From Coriolopsis trogii (taxonomy: Eukaryota; Basidiomycota; Agaricomycetes; Polyporales; Polyporaceae), in the NCBI GenBank assembly GCA_020543525.1, contig JAHYIO010000033.1, forward strand, positions 2,933,208-2,997,207: a DNA stretch of 64,000 bases. The letters are read 5' to 3'. The position numbers were made by a program, and so were the translations under genes. The notes beneath the pieces are model-generated. The model had not been told where the DNA came from. It saw only the letters and a list, made by a program, of their open reading frames with translations, and ran no database searches. Below are positions 12,258 through 24,560 of the stretch, piece after piece (the first letter of the stretch is position 1; the number at the start of each line of letters is the position of its first letter).

Positions 12258-13322
12258 CCTAAAAGTCGTTCCGCCAGAGTGGGGTGTGCGTCGCGAACGG
12301 GCCATATGCCGTCTATAAAGTGCTCCTGCCCACACTGAGCCCCACGATTATAACGTTCGCGGACGTGTTGGTCCCGATCGCGACACGATCGGATGTGAGG
12401 CACTGGGGCCATCCCCGTCTTCGATCTTGCGCGGGGTAGCTCATTTTTGCCGTCAGTAAATATGTATGCGGGTCCCATACGGTAACGAGTGTCGGAACTG
12501 AGGCTGCGAGCGAGCGTGTCCGAGGATCGTGTGTAGAGCCGTACAGGATCATTCCTACTATTCGTGCATAGAAAATGGGCGCCCCTATTGCAATCGAGGC
12601 CGCCGACTGGCAATTGGGCATCTTGTAATGGCAAGTTTGCATACACAGACAGGGGATCCGGATACTTAGCTATCGGCCTCGGTGTCCACTGGTCGCCGAG
12701 TACTTGTGAGAAGCCTGCGGACGAGCAAATTCAGCAAGAAATGTCTGACAGCCGTCACGGATCAGACCAAACGCAGAAGCAAGACTCCGCAGAAAGCAGG
12801 GCGATCTAGGAACAGCATCGCGCAGAGTCGCCGGCGCAGACGAGGTCCTGCAGGATCCGGAGGCGGTGATGGTTGGTGGCAAACATCCAAGACCGGTAGG
12901 CGCCATCCCTGCTCAGCCCAACGGGGCAAACTCTCTCCGGGCCGACGCCCACTTCATGCTCTCCCGCAGTTTCCTCGCACGTTTTTCGCTGTCCAGTGTC
13001 AACCTCAGTCTATATTCCATAGGTCAGCAAGGTCCATATGAATACTGCCGTAGCTAGTACTTAGTACATATCCGGCGGAGGTCTGGACCCGTGAGCCACC
13101 TCCTATGTGTATGTCCATGTCCAATCTCAATCGCTCATGTCCATTCTCTCCTGACTTGGACTGTGCACCGGACCAGCTATCATACGGAAGGTGATTGGGG
13201 GTCTGTCTGCGCAAGTGAAGGTACCACGGGCACGTCGCTTGATCCACGCAATCAAGCAGATCCGCGTACCTCCGATTGGCATGAACATACGTAGAAGTCA
13301 ATTCTTCCAGACTCAAATGAGC
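12258..13322. other. Intergenic, no supported gene
   Basis: A 1.06-kb spacer lies upstream of the F-box gene and downstream of the MYND gene. The open frame on the minus strand at 13005-13316 starts with an ATG but has no recognisable motif, and it lies against the 3' end of the MYND gene. I see no supported gene. Confidence 0.55.
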
Positions 13323-14452
13323 TCAGCAGTCGTCGATTTTCGCAAGTTGGTTCTCCAGTGACTGGACCGTGGAAGCATTGACAGCGATCGTGTCAGGGAT
13401 GGCCCCACCGTCAACAGCGAAACCACCCAAGCACACTTTCCTGTGGCCTTGGAAGAAATCCTAATCACCACTCATGAGCTCCCACATCGTCAGAACAACA
13501 TGGAATGCACGTACACTTGACCGACAGTCCTCGCCACAATATGTCGGTTTCGTCTTGATCTGGCATCCACCCACGCAAGGAATGAGTAATACCCTGTCCC
13601 GCCTCGCCTGAGCCCTTGAAATCTTATGGTACCTGCACTCCCTCATACTACACGCAGGCATGGACTCAGCTACCGTGTAGCCATCCCATTGTAAGCGCTC
13701 CAGCCGCGCCAAGATGATCTCCTGCTCCCGGTGTGCGACAACGGGCCCGATCCGTCTCCAGAACCTGAACTTGTTCAAGTCCGTCCCTAGCACCCGCGCG
13801 AGGTCCCGGAGCGCAAAGAACGTCACGTACGCGCTCTCTGTGAACAGCTGACCCTGCGCGGCGAGGTAAGCGTACTTTGCTGCCCTCGCGAGTTCGTGGA
13901 TGGGTGAGGCAAGGAGGACGGCGCGTGTCACTGCCGGGGACATGCGCTCTGCGTGGCTTGTGGCATACCTGCGGTAGTACGCATAACCAATGACGGAGCG
14001 AAGCTGGTGCATGACAGGCTCTGGGGGTCTCTCGACGACGGAAGGCCCGCCTTCCGGGCTGATGGAGGCTTCGTTGAACTTGGCATAATTGAAGATGTCC
14101 TGCAGACGGACCGCGGCTGGGGCGTGACCACTGGGTCCCAAGCCTGAGATACATCTTTCATGTCGGTTGCCGGTAGTAATGAGTGTGGCGGAGGATCGGT
14201 TAGTGAGTTGGGTGCATCGGTGCGTGCGATAGGAGCTGACCTTATAGCGAAGGTGAGAATAGCTATCCACCGCTGAAACTTGTCCTTCTCCGTCGCGATA
14301 TTACGAACATGTTGTTCGTTGGTGACACCCTCGATGGACCTGAGCGTGGTGCGCTCGGCGACTGACGGATCTGCAGGAGGGCAGCTCACGTCAAAGCAGC
14401 ATCTAAAGGCGATCCTTGAGTATTCGTGGGTTGCACGGCTGCTGAGCTCCAT
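13323..14452 (-). CDS. MYND-type zinc-finger protein, paralogue 3 (about 329 aa)
   Basis: Three exons are proposed: 14452-14241, 14154-13515 (or starting at 14130) and 13460-13323, giving 329 or 321 aa. Exon 2 carries the helical region shared with the genes at 6.1 and 7.4 kb (GYAYYRRYATSHAERM, ARAAKYAYLAAQGQLF), then CSMREC, PCVGGC and YCGEDCRSS. A 54-nt intron (13514-13461, GTACGT donor, TAG acceptor) joins in phase to DFFQGHRKVC. Together these make C-x4-C, C-x3-C, YC-x3-C and H-x3-C, the MYND pattern. Without that intron the finger lacks its last His/Cys pair and the frame stops at 13461. MYND fingers mediate protein-protein contacts. No SET or other enzymatic domain is present. Confidence 0.8.
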
Positions 14453-15746
14453 AGGAGAAACGTGCAGAGCGGGGGCAGGCTGTGGCGTAGGAGAGTAAGA
14501 TGTTGAGGACGCGAATGCGCCACAACATAGCTTATATGCCTTCGCGGAGTTAACGAACGAACAAAGCCATTGCGTGACAGCTGCTCGCCCGACGACCAGA
14601 TGTGCCACAAGGCTAAAAGGCACTGCTTATTGCTACCGTAATACAACAGAACGGATAGCTGGAAACAAAGCCAACGGTAAGCTTGATCAGGACGCCATCG
14701 AGGAACACTTACGATTGCGAATCTCGGATCATGCCACTGCATCCGCGCATCCACTTCATCCAATCTCCGATCTCAGCAGGGCAACGATTAAAATCCCAAG
14801 GGTAGTAGCCATATAGTGAGCGCATCTCTCGGTACTCAGTTATGACATGGGCAAAGCGGGTGGACGGATTAAAATCTCGCCGAGCTCGAGGCGCAAAAGG
14901 CATCGCGGCAGTACAAGGAAAGGATTTGGCAGATGTATGACATTCGTCGAGTGAGTCATGTCAAATCGAGCTTGGATGAGGTGGCACTTACGAGCATACT
15001 ACGTTGACAGAATATCGACGGCGAAGGCACGGCAGACTGCTCCTCTCGTGACCCTGTAGCGGGTCACTGAAGCGTGCCGTTGCGTCCAGGAAAGAGGTGT
15101 GATCTCACCAGCATCGAAAATGGAGGTTAGAAAGCAAGTACTTGCTTTCTACATACGATCTGCGGCACGTAGCTGGCGTCTGAGCCTTCGGTACGTTCGG
15201 GCCGGGTCGTGATTACTAAGCCTCTGACTGGAACGACGCCCCAGACATGTTCTTTTTCGTTGTATACTACCACCGTCCTCCATCGCATCCCGTACATCAA
15301 CCTGGAAGTCGTGAAGCCGGAAATACCAATAGCACACCTCGAATATCATTTGCGAAGGCGAGGACTCCCCCTAGCATGTGGTCGACGCTCAAGTTGCACC
15401 CAGTCACAGGTCGCCCCTGGCTCGTGCGACGATGGTCTGACTTTCTACATATCAGCCTCCCAATGAGCAGCGCGGGACATGATGTAAGGTCAAGACGTGC
15501 TTCATAATCATGTGAATTAATACAGAGAAACCTTCGCACCTTGACAGCCGTGTCAGGCTTCACGTGCATGGCGCATGTGGGCTGACGTTGACCTCAAACC
15601 TTGTGGGCTACCACTTTTCGCGGAACTCGGAGCACTTTATCTGCCTGTCCGCACAGACGATGGCCGATACCGCCAAAGCCTCAATCAAACACAGTTGAAC
15701 AGCCAAGTTCCTCTCTCGCCTGTCGTGTTGCAGGACCGCTGTCACC
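14453..15746. other. Intergenic, no supported gene
   Basis: This is a 1.3-kb divergent spacer between the MYND gene and the first HET-domain gene. Open frames are short and motif-free. A frame that is open from 15601 runs into the HET gene, so the HET start could lie further upstream than annotated. Confidence 0.55.
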
Positions 15747-18700
15747 ATGGTACGTAAAGTATCATAATCCTTGTTGTGCTGTACATGATGGACAGATTCT
15801 CAATCGTCATCGAGATCAGGCTGATTTACCTCCTGTACGACTGTCTTGGAGCGAGTTGTTGCCTCTTGTCGACTTCATGTTCAGCGTGGACCGGACGGAT
15901 ATTTACTATCAGCTCTTTGACGAATGCCTTCAACACTTACGAAACACAATCTCGCCCTCATCACTGACCTCTGACATGCTCCTGATGGGCCAGATGGGTT
16001 CGCTGCATCAGTGGCCTTCATCGTTTGGCATTCTGGTCAACGCCCTGTCAGATAGATATTGCCCCGACATCAACGGCGAAAGAGAATTTCTCCACACCCC
16101 TTGCCTTACTAATGTCCTCGACTTCCTCGTTGTAGGTGTGCAATTCCTCGCGGAGTCAAAGCGGTCGCTCTCAGACGATCGACCTCGATCAGCCGATAGT
16201 GAGCCACTCCTCGATGTCCTCGGTGCCCTCCAAGCGAGGCGCGAACAATTGGACCTCAGTACCTCCTCACATCTCCTCTATCACGCAGCATTCCTCGTTC
16301 TGGTCACATCATTTTGGGCAACCGAGTGCAAAACAAGATCATTCTCTCACTGGTCTCCAATGCCGTGGTCTCGAACTTCACGGGCAATGTCGACTGGTGT
16401 AGATGCAGAAGGAGAACTCCCGCTCGGTGAGCGACACGTTCTGACATATCTCCTATACTATCAGAACGCTGATGCAGCAAGCCAGGCATCACAGTTGACG
16501 ACTTCGAGCCAACCAGGCTCGATGATATGGACGATCATGAGTTCCGGCGCTGCAACAGCCTGCGAACGACGGTCGGGCAACCTGCCGACGTTCCCTACTT
16601 CGGTCTACGCAGTAGCCATGATGGCCATCCATTCTGTCCCAACGTGCCTACCTATGTCAAAAGGCGGAGGGAAGGTCGATTGACGTCTACTCTACATGAT
16701 GACGCGGCACTCTGGTTGGACGCTATGACGTTCGGAGTGTTCGAAGCCGTCCTGGGCGTGAGGATCACCGAGATTTCTCTGCTCGCTCGGAGTGACGACA
16801 GTGAATGCTTTCTTTCCGGGATGCTGCTCTCCAGACTCATCCTCAAGTGGTTTATTCACATGGCATCAACCTTCGAGTTGCCAGGTTACGATCGCAACAA
16901 CGATGCGCACCTGCGTAGAGGACGAGAGATCGCGGCGACGTTGCGCTGGGCGTTTGCCGCGGTGGACGAAGAATGTCGGGAGGACTTCAGTCTCTTTTCC
17001 CGCGCTGGGTTTGACATGGACACGGTTCAGGACGTAGTGTCCTCTGTCGCTATCGCTACCAACGTGCTTTGCACCTCGGCCGTCTGCTTGTGGCCCCAGC
17101 TGCCGGAGCTGATCGCTCTCACGCGCGTCATAGAGGACTCGACGCGATACAGCTACGTTATTATGGACGCATCATGCCGGCGGAGACTGGTGAAGAAAGG
17201 CTGGTGTCCCAACTCTGTCTCTCAGCTGTTTGCGTTGGAACGACGGACGTTGTCTAACCTCCTCTGGCTGGAGCCTATCATCAGGGACTCAATCGATGAA
17301 CATCATGGGTGTACTGCAGAGGCGTGCGCCTTATATACGGTCGCGGATACCGATGGCTATGAAGCGAAGCACGTCCTCGAGTGCCCGCTGGCCACCTGTC
17401 GACTTATCTGTCCACCGCAAGGAGAAGTCGAAGACTTCCTTTCCCGCGGCCTTGTTCCCGTGATCATCAACGCAGGGACTCGCCTGGTCGTTCGTAGCGC
17501 GAGCGATGGTCCGTATGTCGCGATCTCCCACGTCTGGGCCGATGGTTTAGGGAGCACGACGGAAAAAGGTCTCCCCGCTTGCCAGGTTGCGAGGCTCACC
17601 TCCCTTGTTCAGGGCATGCTGCCCGAGAGCGGCGCCTTCTGGATCGACTCCCTGTGCGTTCCCGAACGGAAGGACCTCCGCACGTCAGCGATCAAGCTCA
17701 TGGCGCGCACGTACTCTGAGGCGAGCAAGGTGCTGGTCGTTGACACAACCCTCCGAATGCACTCGCATAAACGCGCGACTTGGGACGAGACCATTCTTCG
17801 TATCTCGACCTCGGGCTGGGTCCGCAGGGTTTGGACGCTGCAGGAGGGCCTCCTGGCTCGTAAGCTGTTCTTCGAGTTCGCGGATGGGATCGTCGACTCG
17901 GAGGCACTCCAGCACGCTGCAGCGGAGCAGCTTGGTCAAACTGTTCACAGCGATTACTATCGTCGGCATCTTCCCCTGTTGGCATATCGCGCAGACACCC
18001 ACACACAGCGGTACACACTTGACGACGTCACCACACTCATGCGTAATCGGACCACGAGTAAACTGGAAGATGAGACGATTGCAATTGCACACCTACTCCC
18101 GGTCGACGTCGGCGTGCTCCTTGACATCACGGACGAGAACGCTGCTGAGCGACGCATGGTCGCCTTCCTCCTTCAGCTCAAGGAGGTACCAAGACGATTC
18201 GCGTTGATAGGACCTATCCGTCGTCTCAGTCTTCCTCGCTTCCGATGGGCTCCGCGTACGCTTGCTGGGGCATTGGAGACCAGCTCGGGCGCCAACGGTT
18301 CAGGTCTAGGGACATGCACGGTTGACGGGCTGTTGGCGGACTACGAACTTGGTCGGTTCGAGGTGCCCGCGATCCTTCCACCCGCGTATGCGGAGGGGTC
18401 TACGAAGCCCTGGCTGTTCTTCATTACATACCATACCACCCGTTCCACCTACAAGGTCATCCTCCATCCCACCCTCCGTATTGCGGACGATCCCACGCAA
18501 ATCACCTCGCTGTTGTTCACGAATGAGGTGCTACCTGTGCACGATGCGCAATTCATACTTTGCGCGGCAGTGCACGACCTCGGAACATTTCCTGATAGCG
18601 GGGGCACTATCCGCTGCAGATTTGTTAGCTCTGGTCTTCTCCAGAGGATGACCTATGATCCCGTGGATATGGAGGCGATGTGCCTACCTCAGAAGCCGCA

Positions 18701-18758
18701 TGAACGTGGGTTATTTACTATGGGAGCGCTTGTAAATGCGAAAGTACTTCTACACTGA
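15747..18758 (+). CDS. HET-domain protein A (968 aa)
   Basis: The model has an ATG-only first exon (15747-15749) followed directly by a GTACGT donor, then exon 2 (15796-16426) and exon 3 (16486-18758), giving 968 aa. All junctions keep phase. The N-terminal half, shared with genes B and C, includes LFDECLQHLR, SPMPWS and DDAALWLDAMTFG. The HET domain is in the centre: YVAISHVWADGLGS, FWIDSLCVPE and GWVRRVWTLQEGLLA. HET proteins trigger cell death on non-self fusion in filamentous ascomycetes. Their role in basidiomycetes is unproven. It is tandem with gene B (966 aa), with the same intron positions. The alternative is that the frame open from 15601 is used without the first intron. Confidence 0.88.
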
Positions 18759-19307
18759 ATGTGACCTAACGTCAGAGGATACTGAACCCGTCTGAAATTT
18801 GTGAGAGGCATATTCTGGTCGTTGAATTCGCAGCTTGCCAGTGATTGCGTCCGACATCCGTAGGGATGACGCTTGTCGAGGATCACGCCGATGACACTGA
18901 GCGTCTGTCAGTACACGCCCTCTTTGCTTCCTTCTCCCAGCATACATAGCCCTCACGTTTCCGAGTCGCACACTGGCGCATAGTTGCGGATTACATACAG
19001 CTCGAGCCGGTCGGAGTCGTGACCCAAGACCCAAGGAGCATAGGTGCTTCTAGTACAAATGCCATGACAGGTGACTTGGAATTGTGGTCAGTGTAGTCGC
19101 CAGTGACACGGAGATGGTCATCGCGGCCTCCGTAGTGCCTCCCCCCCTCATCCCGGACACTGCCAGCCTAGTGGCCCTCAAATACAAGCTATCAAGTCAG
19201 TCCGTACGGCTCTACATTCCTATTGTGCTCTCAAACCATCCTCAGTCGCTCATTGCCAGCACCTCGATCACATCGCAAAACGCGCAGGCAAGGCGATAAG
19301 CGATATC
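18759..19307. other. Intergenic, no supported gene
   Basis: This 0.55-kb spacer between tandem HET genes A and B shows no open frame with a motif. It should hold the promoter of gene B, but no TATA box stands out. Confidence 0.5.
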
Positions 19308-22300
19308 ATGCCAGTATGTGCCTTGAGTTGATGCGGAGCACTGACTCTGACTTCTGTAATCGAACTATAGGATGCCCACCGTATACGATTCTCACTGCGC
19401 TGGCTGGTATCTGTCAATCTCGACTTTTCGGTAGACGTGCGAGACTATCATTACAGCCTGTACAAGGATTGTTTGGAACACCTCCGGCAAGAGTCATCGC
19501 CGACCAGCAAGGCAGACAACCAGTCTCGCGACCAAGTGAGACAGAGGCCTCTAGCCCAGTGGCCCCCGCCCTTCAGCATCTTAGTCAACTGCATCGCAGA
19601 CAGGTACTCTCTGAGGACAGGCGATGATCCCCGAAGCAGGAGACCCTGCGTCATGAAGAACGACAACTTTCTCGACTACCTCATCGTGGGCGTAGCCTTC
19701 GTGGACCGTATTTGCGAGATGTCGCCGGACGCTGTCGATACACATCCCCTGAGCAAATTCATCGACAAGGAGTTGAAGCACTTGATGTCGGGGTGGACGT
19801 TGGAAGCATCGTTTGAGCCGATCCATTCCTTCATGAACCAGTCGTCTTTCCTCGATCTGATCTCAAGCTTGTGGCGGTCGGAGTGTGCGTACAGGGCAGT
19901 CACGTTGTGGTCGCCGATGCCTTGGTCCCAGTCTTCCTCAAGCAAGCAGGAGACATTCTTCATCGAATTCGAGCGTCCGCAAGGTGAGCATGCTACCAAC
20001 GTCTGAGACTGTATCATACTATGGCCTCTGAGCATCAGCCCAATAGTAACCGACATACTGCACGATGCGAAGGATGCCATGACCGCCGAATGCCGAGATG
20101 CTCTCCTTGCAAGATTCGGGGTACCAGTGGATATTCCAAATCTGGGACTGGACTGCAGCCACGATGGCTATCCTTTCTGCCCGACGCTATTCGACTACGT
20201 CAAGGTGCGACGCGCCGGCAGGAGCCCCAGCGCGCGTGATGACGCCGCACTCTGGCTGGATGCTCTGACGTTTGGCGTCCTGGAAGCCATCTTGGGAATG
20301 AAAATCCCGGAGTCGCTTCTCTTGCGGACTGTGGACGGACAGCAGTATCTTTCAGGCACGCACCTCTTCGAGCTCCTCTCCGGATGGCATCGCTCCGCCA
20401 TCCTCGTGCAGTACGCTCTGGAACCCAACCGGGGGTGCCAAGTCAACGTCGACAAAGGCAGGGAGGTTGCAGACATCCTGAAAGAGGCGTTGCTGTGCAT
20501 TGACGAAGAGTGCGTACGTGACCTGACGCTCTTCACCCGGGCTGGATTTTCGCGCGAGACGCGCCAGGACGTGATGTCGGCGCTTGCGTTGATGATCGTG
20601 GGGCTTGCGCACTACGCAGTGACGGTATGGGGAGATGTGATTGAGGAGGTGGCCGACCTTCCGGCAGAGGTTCGGAGGACAACTCGTCCGTTCCTTGTCA
20701 CTGTGACCGAGGGCTGCTTGAAGTCCCTGCTGAAGAAGGGCTGGTGTCCGAACATCCTCCAGGACGAGTTCGTCGCCGTGATCGGGGCCCCCATCATGTC
20801 CCACCTCCTGCGGCTACGTCCTTTCGTCCGTACGTCAATCGATGAGCATCGCACGTGTACAAGGGAGTCGTGCACGATTTACAACATCGTGGACACGTCG
20901 ACATACGAGGCAAAACACCTCCCGTCCTGCAGCTGCACCCCCGCGGGGAGACGTTCACTCCTTGCTCCTCCACCCGGAGACGTCGAATCCATCCTTGCGC
21001 AAGGGCTCATACCCGTGGTCGTCTACGTTGACGGTCAGCTTATCGTCCGGAGCTCAACAGACATACCCTATGTCGCCATCTCTCACGTCTGGGCGGACGG
21101 GCTGGGAAGCACAACGGAGAAAGGTCTGCCCGTTTGCCAGATATCCCGTCTCGCACGGCTTGCCCAAGAGCTGCTACCGGAGAGCGGAGCGTTCTGGATG
21201 GATTCCCTCTGTGTCCCGGAAGAGACACATCTCCGCAAGCAGGCCATCAAGCGTATGGCACGCACGTACCAGGAGGCCGCCAAAGTGTTGGTCATCGACG
21301 CATGCATCCGATCGCAATGTTCAAGGCGCGTGCCATGGCACGAGAACATCATCCGCATCGCGACCTCGGGTTGGGTGCGGAGAGTGTGGACGTTGCAGGA
21401 GGGCATCCTCGCACGCGAGTTGTACTTCGAGTTCGCTGACGGAACGGTGAGCTCGGAGGATCTAGAGAGCTTCGGTCCATGCGACGACACGCACTACGTC
21501 TCGATCCTTCCCCTTCTCGCGCACCGTTACAGATCGCGCAAGTACGGACCACGAATGTGTACTCTCGACGATGTTATCATGCTGCTCCACCTCCGGACGA
21601 CAAGCAAGCCCGAGGACGAGACAGTCGCTATCTCCAGCCTTCTTCCGGACGTCAAGCTAGGGACGCTGCTGGACATCACGGGAGAGGACGCGGCAGAACA
21701 GCGCATGGCGTCTTTTCTCTTGCAGATCAAGGAGTTGTCAAGGCGGCTTCCCTTGCTCTCTGGCCTCAAACTCCACATTCCCAAAATGACGTGGGCCCCA
21801 CGGACGGTTTCCGAGCGGCTCGAGGTCGCTCGTGGTCGCTACGGAACTGGCGTCTGCACCGAGGACGGGTTTTTGGCGGAATACTCGGTCGCTCGCTTCC
21901 CAGAGCCGGTACGCATCCCGGCCGCCTATAGTGATTTGTCGAAGGGAGTCCCGACACGGAGCCCCTGGACAGCTAGATTGGTCTTTGGTCCGACAAGATC
22001 GGCATACAAAGCGGTGTTGCACACGAACCGCCACGGCCCTCGAGCGACCCGTCCCGCCATGTTCAATGCACTCCTGTTCATCGAAGAGATGTTTCCCAGT
22101 GATCCACAGATGATCCCATGCGCAGCAGTCTATCAGCGAGGGTCCACGGAGGTAGCTGGACGCGGGCAGGCGGTAGTCGCCGGGAGGATGGAGTGCGAGT
22201 ATGTGGCACCGGGACATATCATCCTCTTAGGGGCCTCTGGCAGTAAGACGGAGGAGAAAGTAGACGCAGGAGGGCTTGAGGTGATGTTCGTTGAGGAACT

Positions 22301-22328
22301 CGTAAGGAGGCAAGTTCTGCTCATTTGA
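19308..22328 (+). CDS. HET-domain protein B (966 aa)
   Basis: The first exon is 6 nt (ATGCCA, 19308-19313) before a GTATGT donor. Exon 2 is 19371-19983 and exon 3 is 20047-22328, giving 966 aa with all phases consistent. Shared segments with gene A: LYKDCLEHLR, the MPWS end of exon 2, SHDGYPFCP, DDAALWLDALTFGVLEAILG, CSCTPAG, YVAISHVWADGLGSTTEKG, FWMDSLCVPE, GWVRRVWTLQEGILA and the C-terminal VLLI. The HET domain occupies roughly residues 530-700. Conserved exon structure and near-equal length show a recent tandem duplication with sequence divergence. No NACHT, WD40 or lipase partner domain is fused, so any signalling partner would be a separate protein. Confidence 0.9.
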
Positions 22329-22614
22329 CGCCAGTCTGAGGGCTGTAAAGTATATCTCCGAGACAGGAAAATGACGTTACATGATTCTTCAGAGCAGTAT
22401 ACAGAGAAACTCACCACATGTATTGAATGCTACCGGACGACGAAGAGGCCTAGGGGGAAGTTTGTTTGAGTGGCGCTGACTCAGTGGGCGTTCACGTGCC
22501 GTAGCGACTCTCGGGCGCTTCAAGTTCGATGATAGATCGTCAAACTCCCTCGATTCTCGTTCACCACTTCAATCAGTTGCTCCTGCTGCTAACAAGGCCG
22601 AGGCTGGCTTGGAC

Positions 22615-24194
22615 ATGAGCCCGCCCCTCAAAGATGTGCTGCTCGTGGGATACGGCGCGGTAGGCGCAGTTTGTGGGTTCACCAATATCCAAGACTACCA
22701 GATGATAGTATGATGACGCTCTCAGCCGCTTCTGGCGCACAGACTCTCTCATCCTGAAGAATAGCGGCCGTGCGCGGGTAACAGTTGTCGCTCGTAGCAA
22801 CTACGAATCTGTGAGAGGTACGCTCTCTCTTCTCTGTGAATAACTTGTGACTCTATCACTCTCCTTCCTCAGCTAGCGGGATGAACTTCCGGAGCCGGAA
22901 GTACGGTAATATCGACGCCTGGCACCCCGATCGCTGTTCGTACCCCATTGTTGCTTTCAAGGCCGCGGATAGCGTTGTGAACTCGTCAACGTCTTTTTAG
23001 TGTTTAACAAGATCGAGTCTGCCCTCGACCGGCCCTACTCATATGTCGTTCTGACGACGAAAGCCATCCCCGAGCTTCAGCGGTCCCCCGCCCTGCTGGC
23101 ACCTCTGTTGTCGGCCCCGTACGCGGAAAATCATCCTCAGCCCACTTACGTTCTCATGCAGAACGGCCTGAACGTCGAAGTGGACCTCTATAACGCGCTC
23201 CGGAAAGTCCAGCCCAACGAGGAGCCGCGCGTTATCAGCACTGCCGTATGGATCGGCACAGGCCTGCTCGAGAAAAACATCGTCGAGCACAACGAGTTTG
23301 TCCGTCTGCGTTATTTCAGCTCTGCAATGACATGCTTACTATCTGGATTCTTCTCTACTCGCCAGGACCGCGTATCGATGGGCATCTACCGCCCTTCGCC
23401 TACCGCGATGCAGAACACCCCGGCCGAGTCGGCCGTCCTGGACGACTTTGCGTCCCTCCTCTCTGCAGGCGGCTCCGACGTGACGGTCGTGCCCGAGATC
23501 CAGCGCGTCAAGTTTGGCAAGAACCTGTGGAACGGCGTTCTCGGCGCGTCATCTGCCCTCTCTCGCTACTCCCTTCGCGAATTCTTCCGCCCGCCGCATC
23601 TCGAACCGGAAGCGCAGGGAGATACGGCAGCATTGACTGCCGATTCGCGAGAGGTACTAGACATGGATGGAGATGTCGAGGATACGCCGTCGAGGCGCGC
23701 GACGGCGGCGATCCCGCACGCGGCGGCTGCGCTCGGGATGTACACCATCCCGTTCTTGTACGACACGCTCAACGAGGTCCACGCTCTCGGCAAGGTGGTG
23801 TTCAGCGAGAGGCCGTCGGAGGGTGCGAATGCGAACGCAGGCGGGCTCGATCCAGAGGTGGCGTACAGGACGCTGGCGAACACGGCCCGTCTGCATGCGC
23901 GGCCGGACAGCACGCACTTGCCGAGCATGCTTGTGGACGTGCAGGCGGAGAGGCCGATGGAAGTTGAACATGTCGTCGGCGAGGTCGTGCGGATGGGACG
24001 CAGAGCTGGCGTCGGCATGCCGGTGAGTGGCATTTCACCCTCTGTCCATGGATGGGCCTGCGGGTATATGGGTATGCTGACGAGGGTTCCCTGTGATGTA
24101 GAGGATGGAGACTCTATACGCGCTCCTGCTCGTCATGCAGAATCAGTTTTTGCGGAAGTATAGGGAGAGTGGGGCGGGGCGGTTGCAGTCCTAG
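22615..24194 (+). CDS. PAN5: 2-dehydropantoate 2-reductase (ketopantoate reductase)
   Basis: This enzyme reduces ketopantoate to pantoate with NADPH in pantothenate and CoA synthesis. The N-terminal Rossmann motif VLLVGYGAVGA sits at the very start and is interrupted by an intron. The later exons give VTVVARSNYESV, SYVVLTTKAIPE, YVLMQNGLNVE and STAVWIGTG, and then the C-terminal ApbA_C part with VKFGKNLWNGVLGA and the conserved Lys/Asn helix. The last exon is MQNQFLRKYRESG, stopping at 24194. Six exons are needed. The protein is longer than bacterial PanE because of a low-complexity insert (about 23620-23710) between the catalytic helix and the closing helices. The ApbA family includes members of unproven substrate, so the exact activity is an inference. 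Confidence 0.85.
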
Positions 24195-24560
24195 GGCTGG
24201 CGGATACAGAGTGAGATAATGGTTTACATCACCATAGGAAAGTGTGAGCACAGGGAATACAACATGTTGGGGACCGCGCAAAGTAGTCGATATAAAGGTC
24301 AGCAACGTGCAACCATCTAAAGGTAGCAAATACTACGAACGATGCTAAGCAATGAGATGGCCCGCGGAGAACTCGGCCCGGCGTGCGAAGAGGGGTTAGG
24401 GTTAGAAGCTGTATCTCTGTGATCGCGCTCAGCACGCGTTAACGTTCTTGCATCTCTCCTCCTCCTCCTCCTCCTCCCCCTCCCGTCTCTCCGCCTACGT
24501 TCATCGCGCCCCATTCCCTTCTTGTCTATTCCGACACCTGCTCCCCAACAGCGTCGCACC
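24195..24560. other. Intergenic promoter region of the coronin gene
   Basis: This 366-bp stretch lies between the ketopantoate reductase stop and the coronin start. It contains a long CT-rich tract (24452-24490, repeated CTCCTC), a common feature upstream of highly expressed fungal genes. No gene is seen. Confidence 0.5.
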
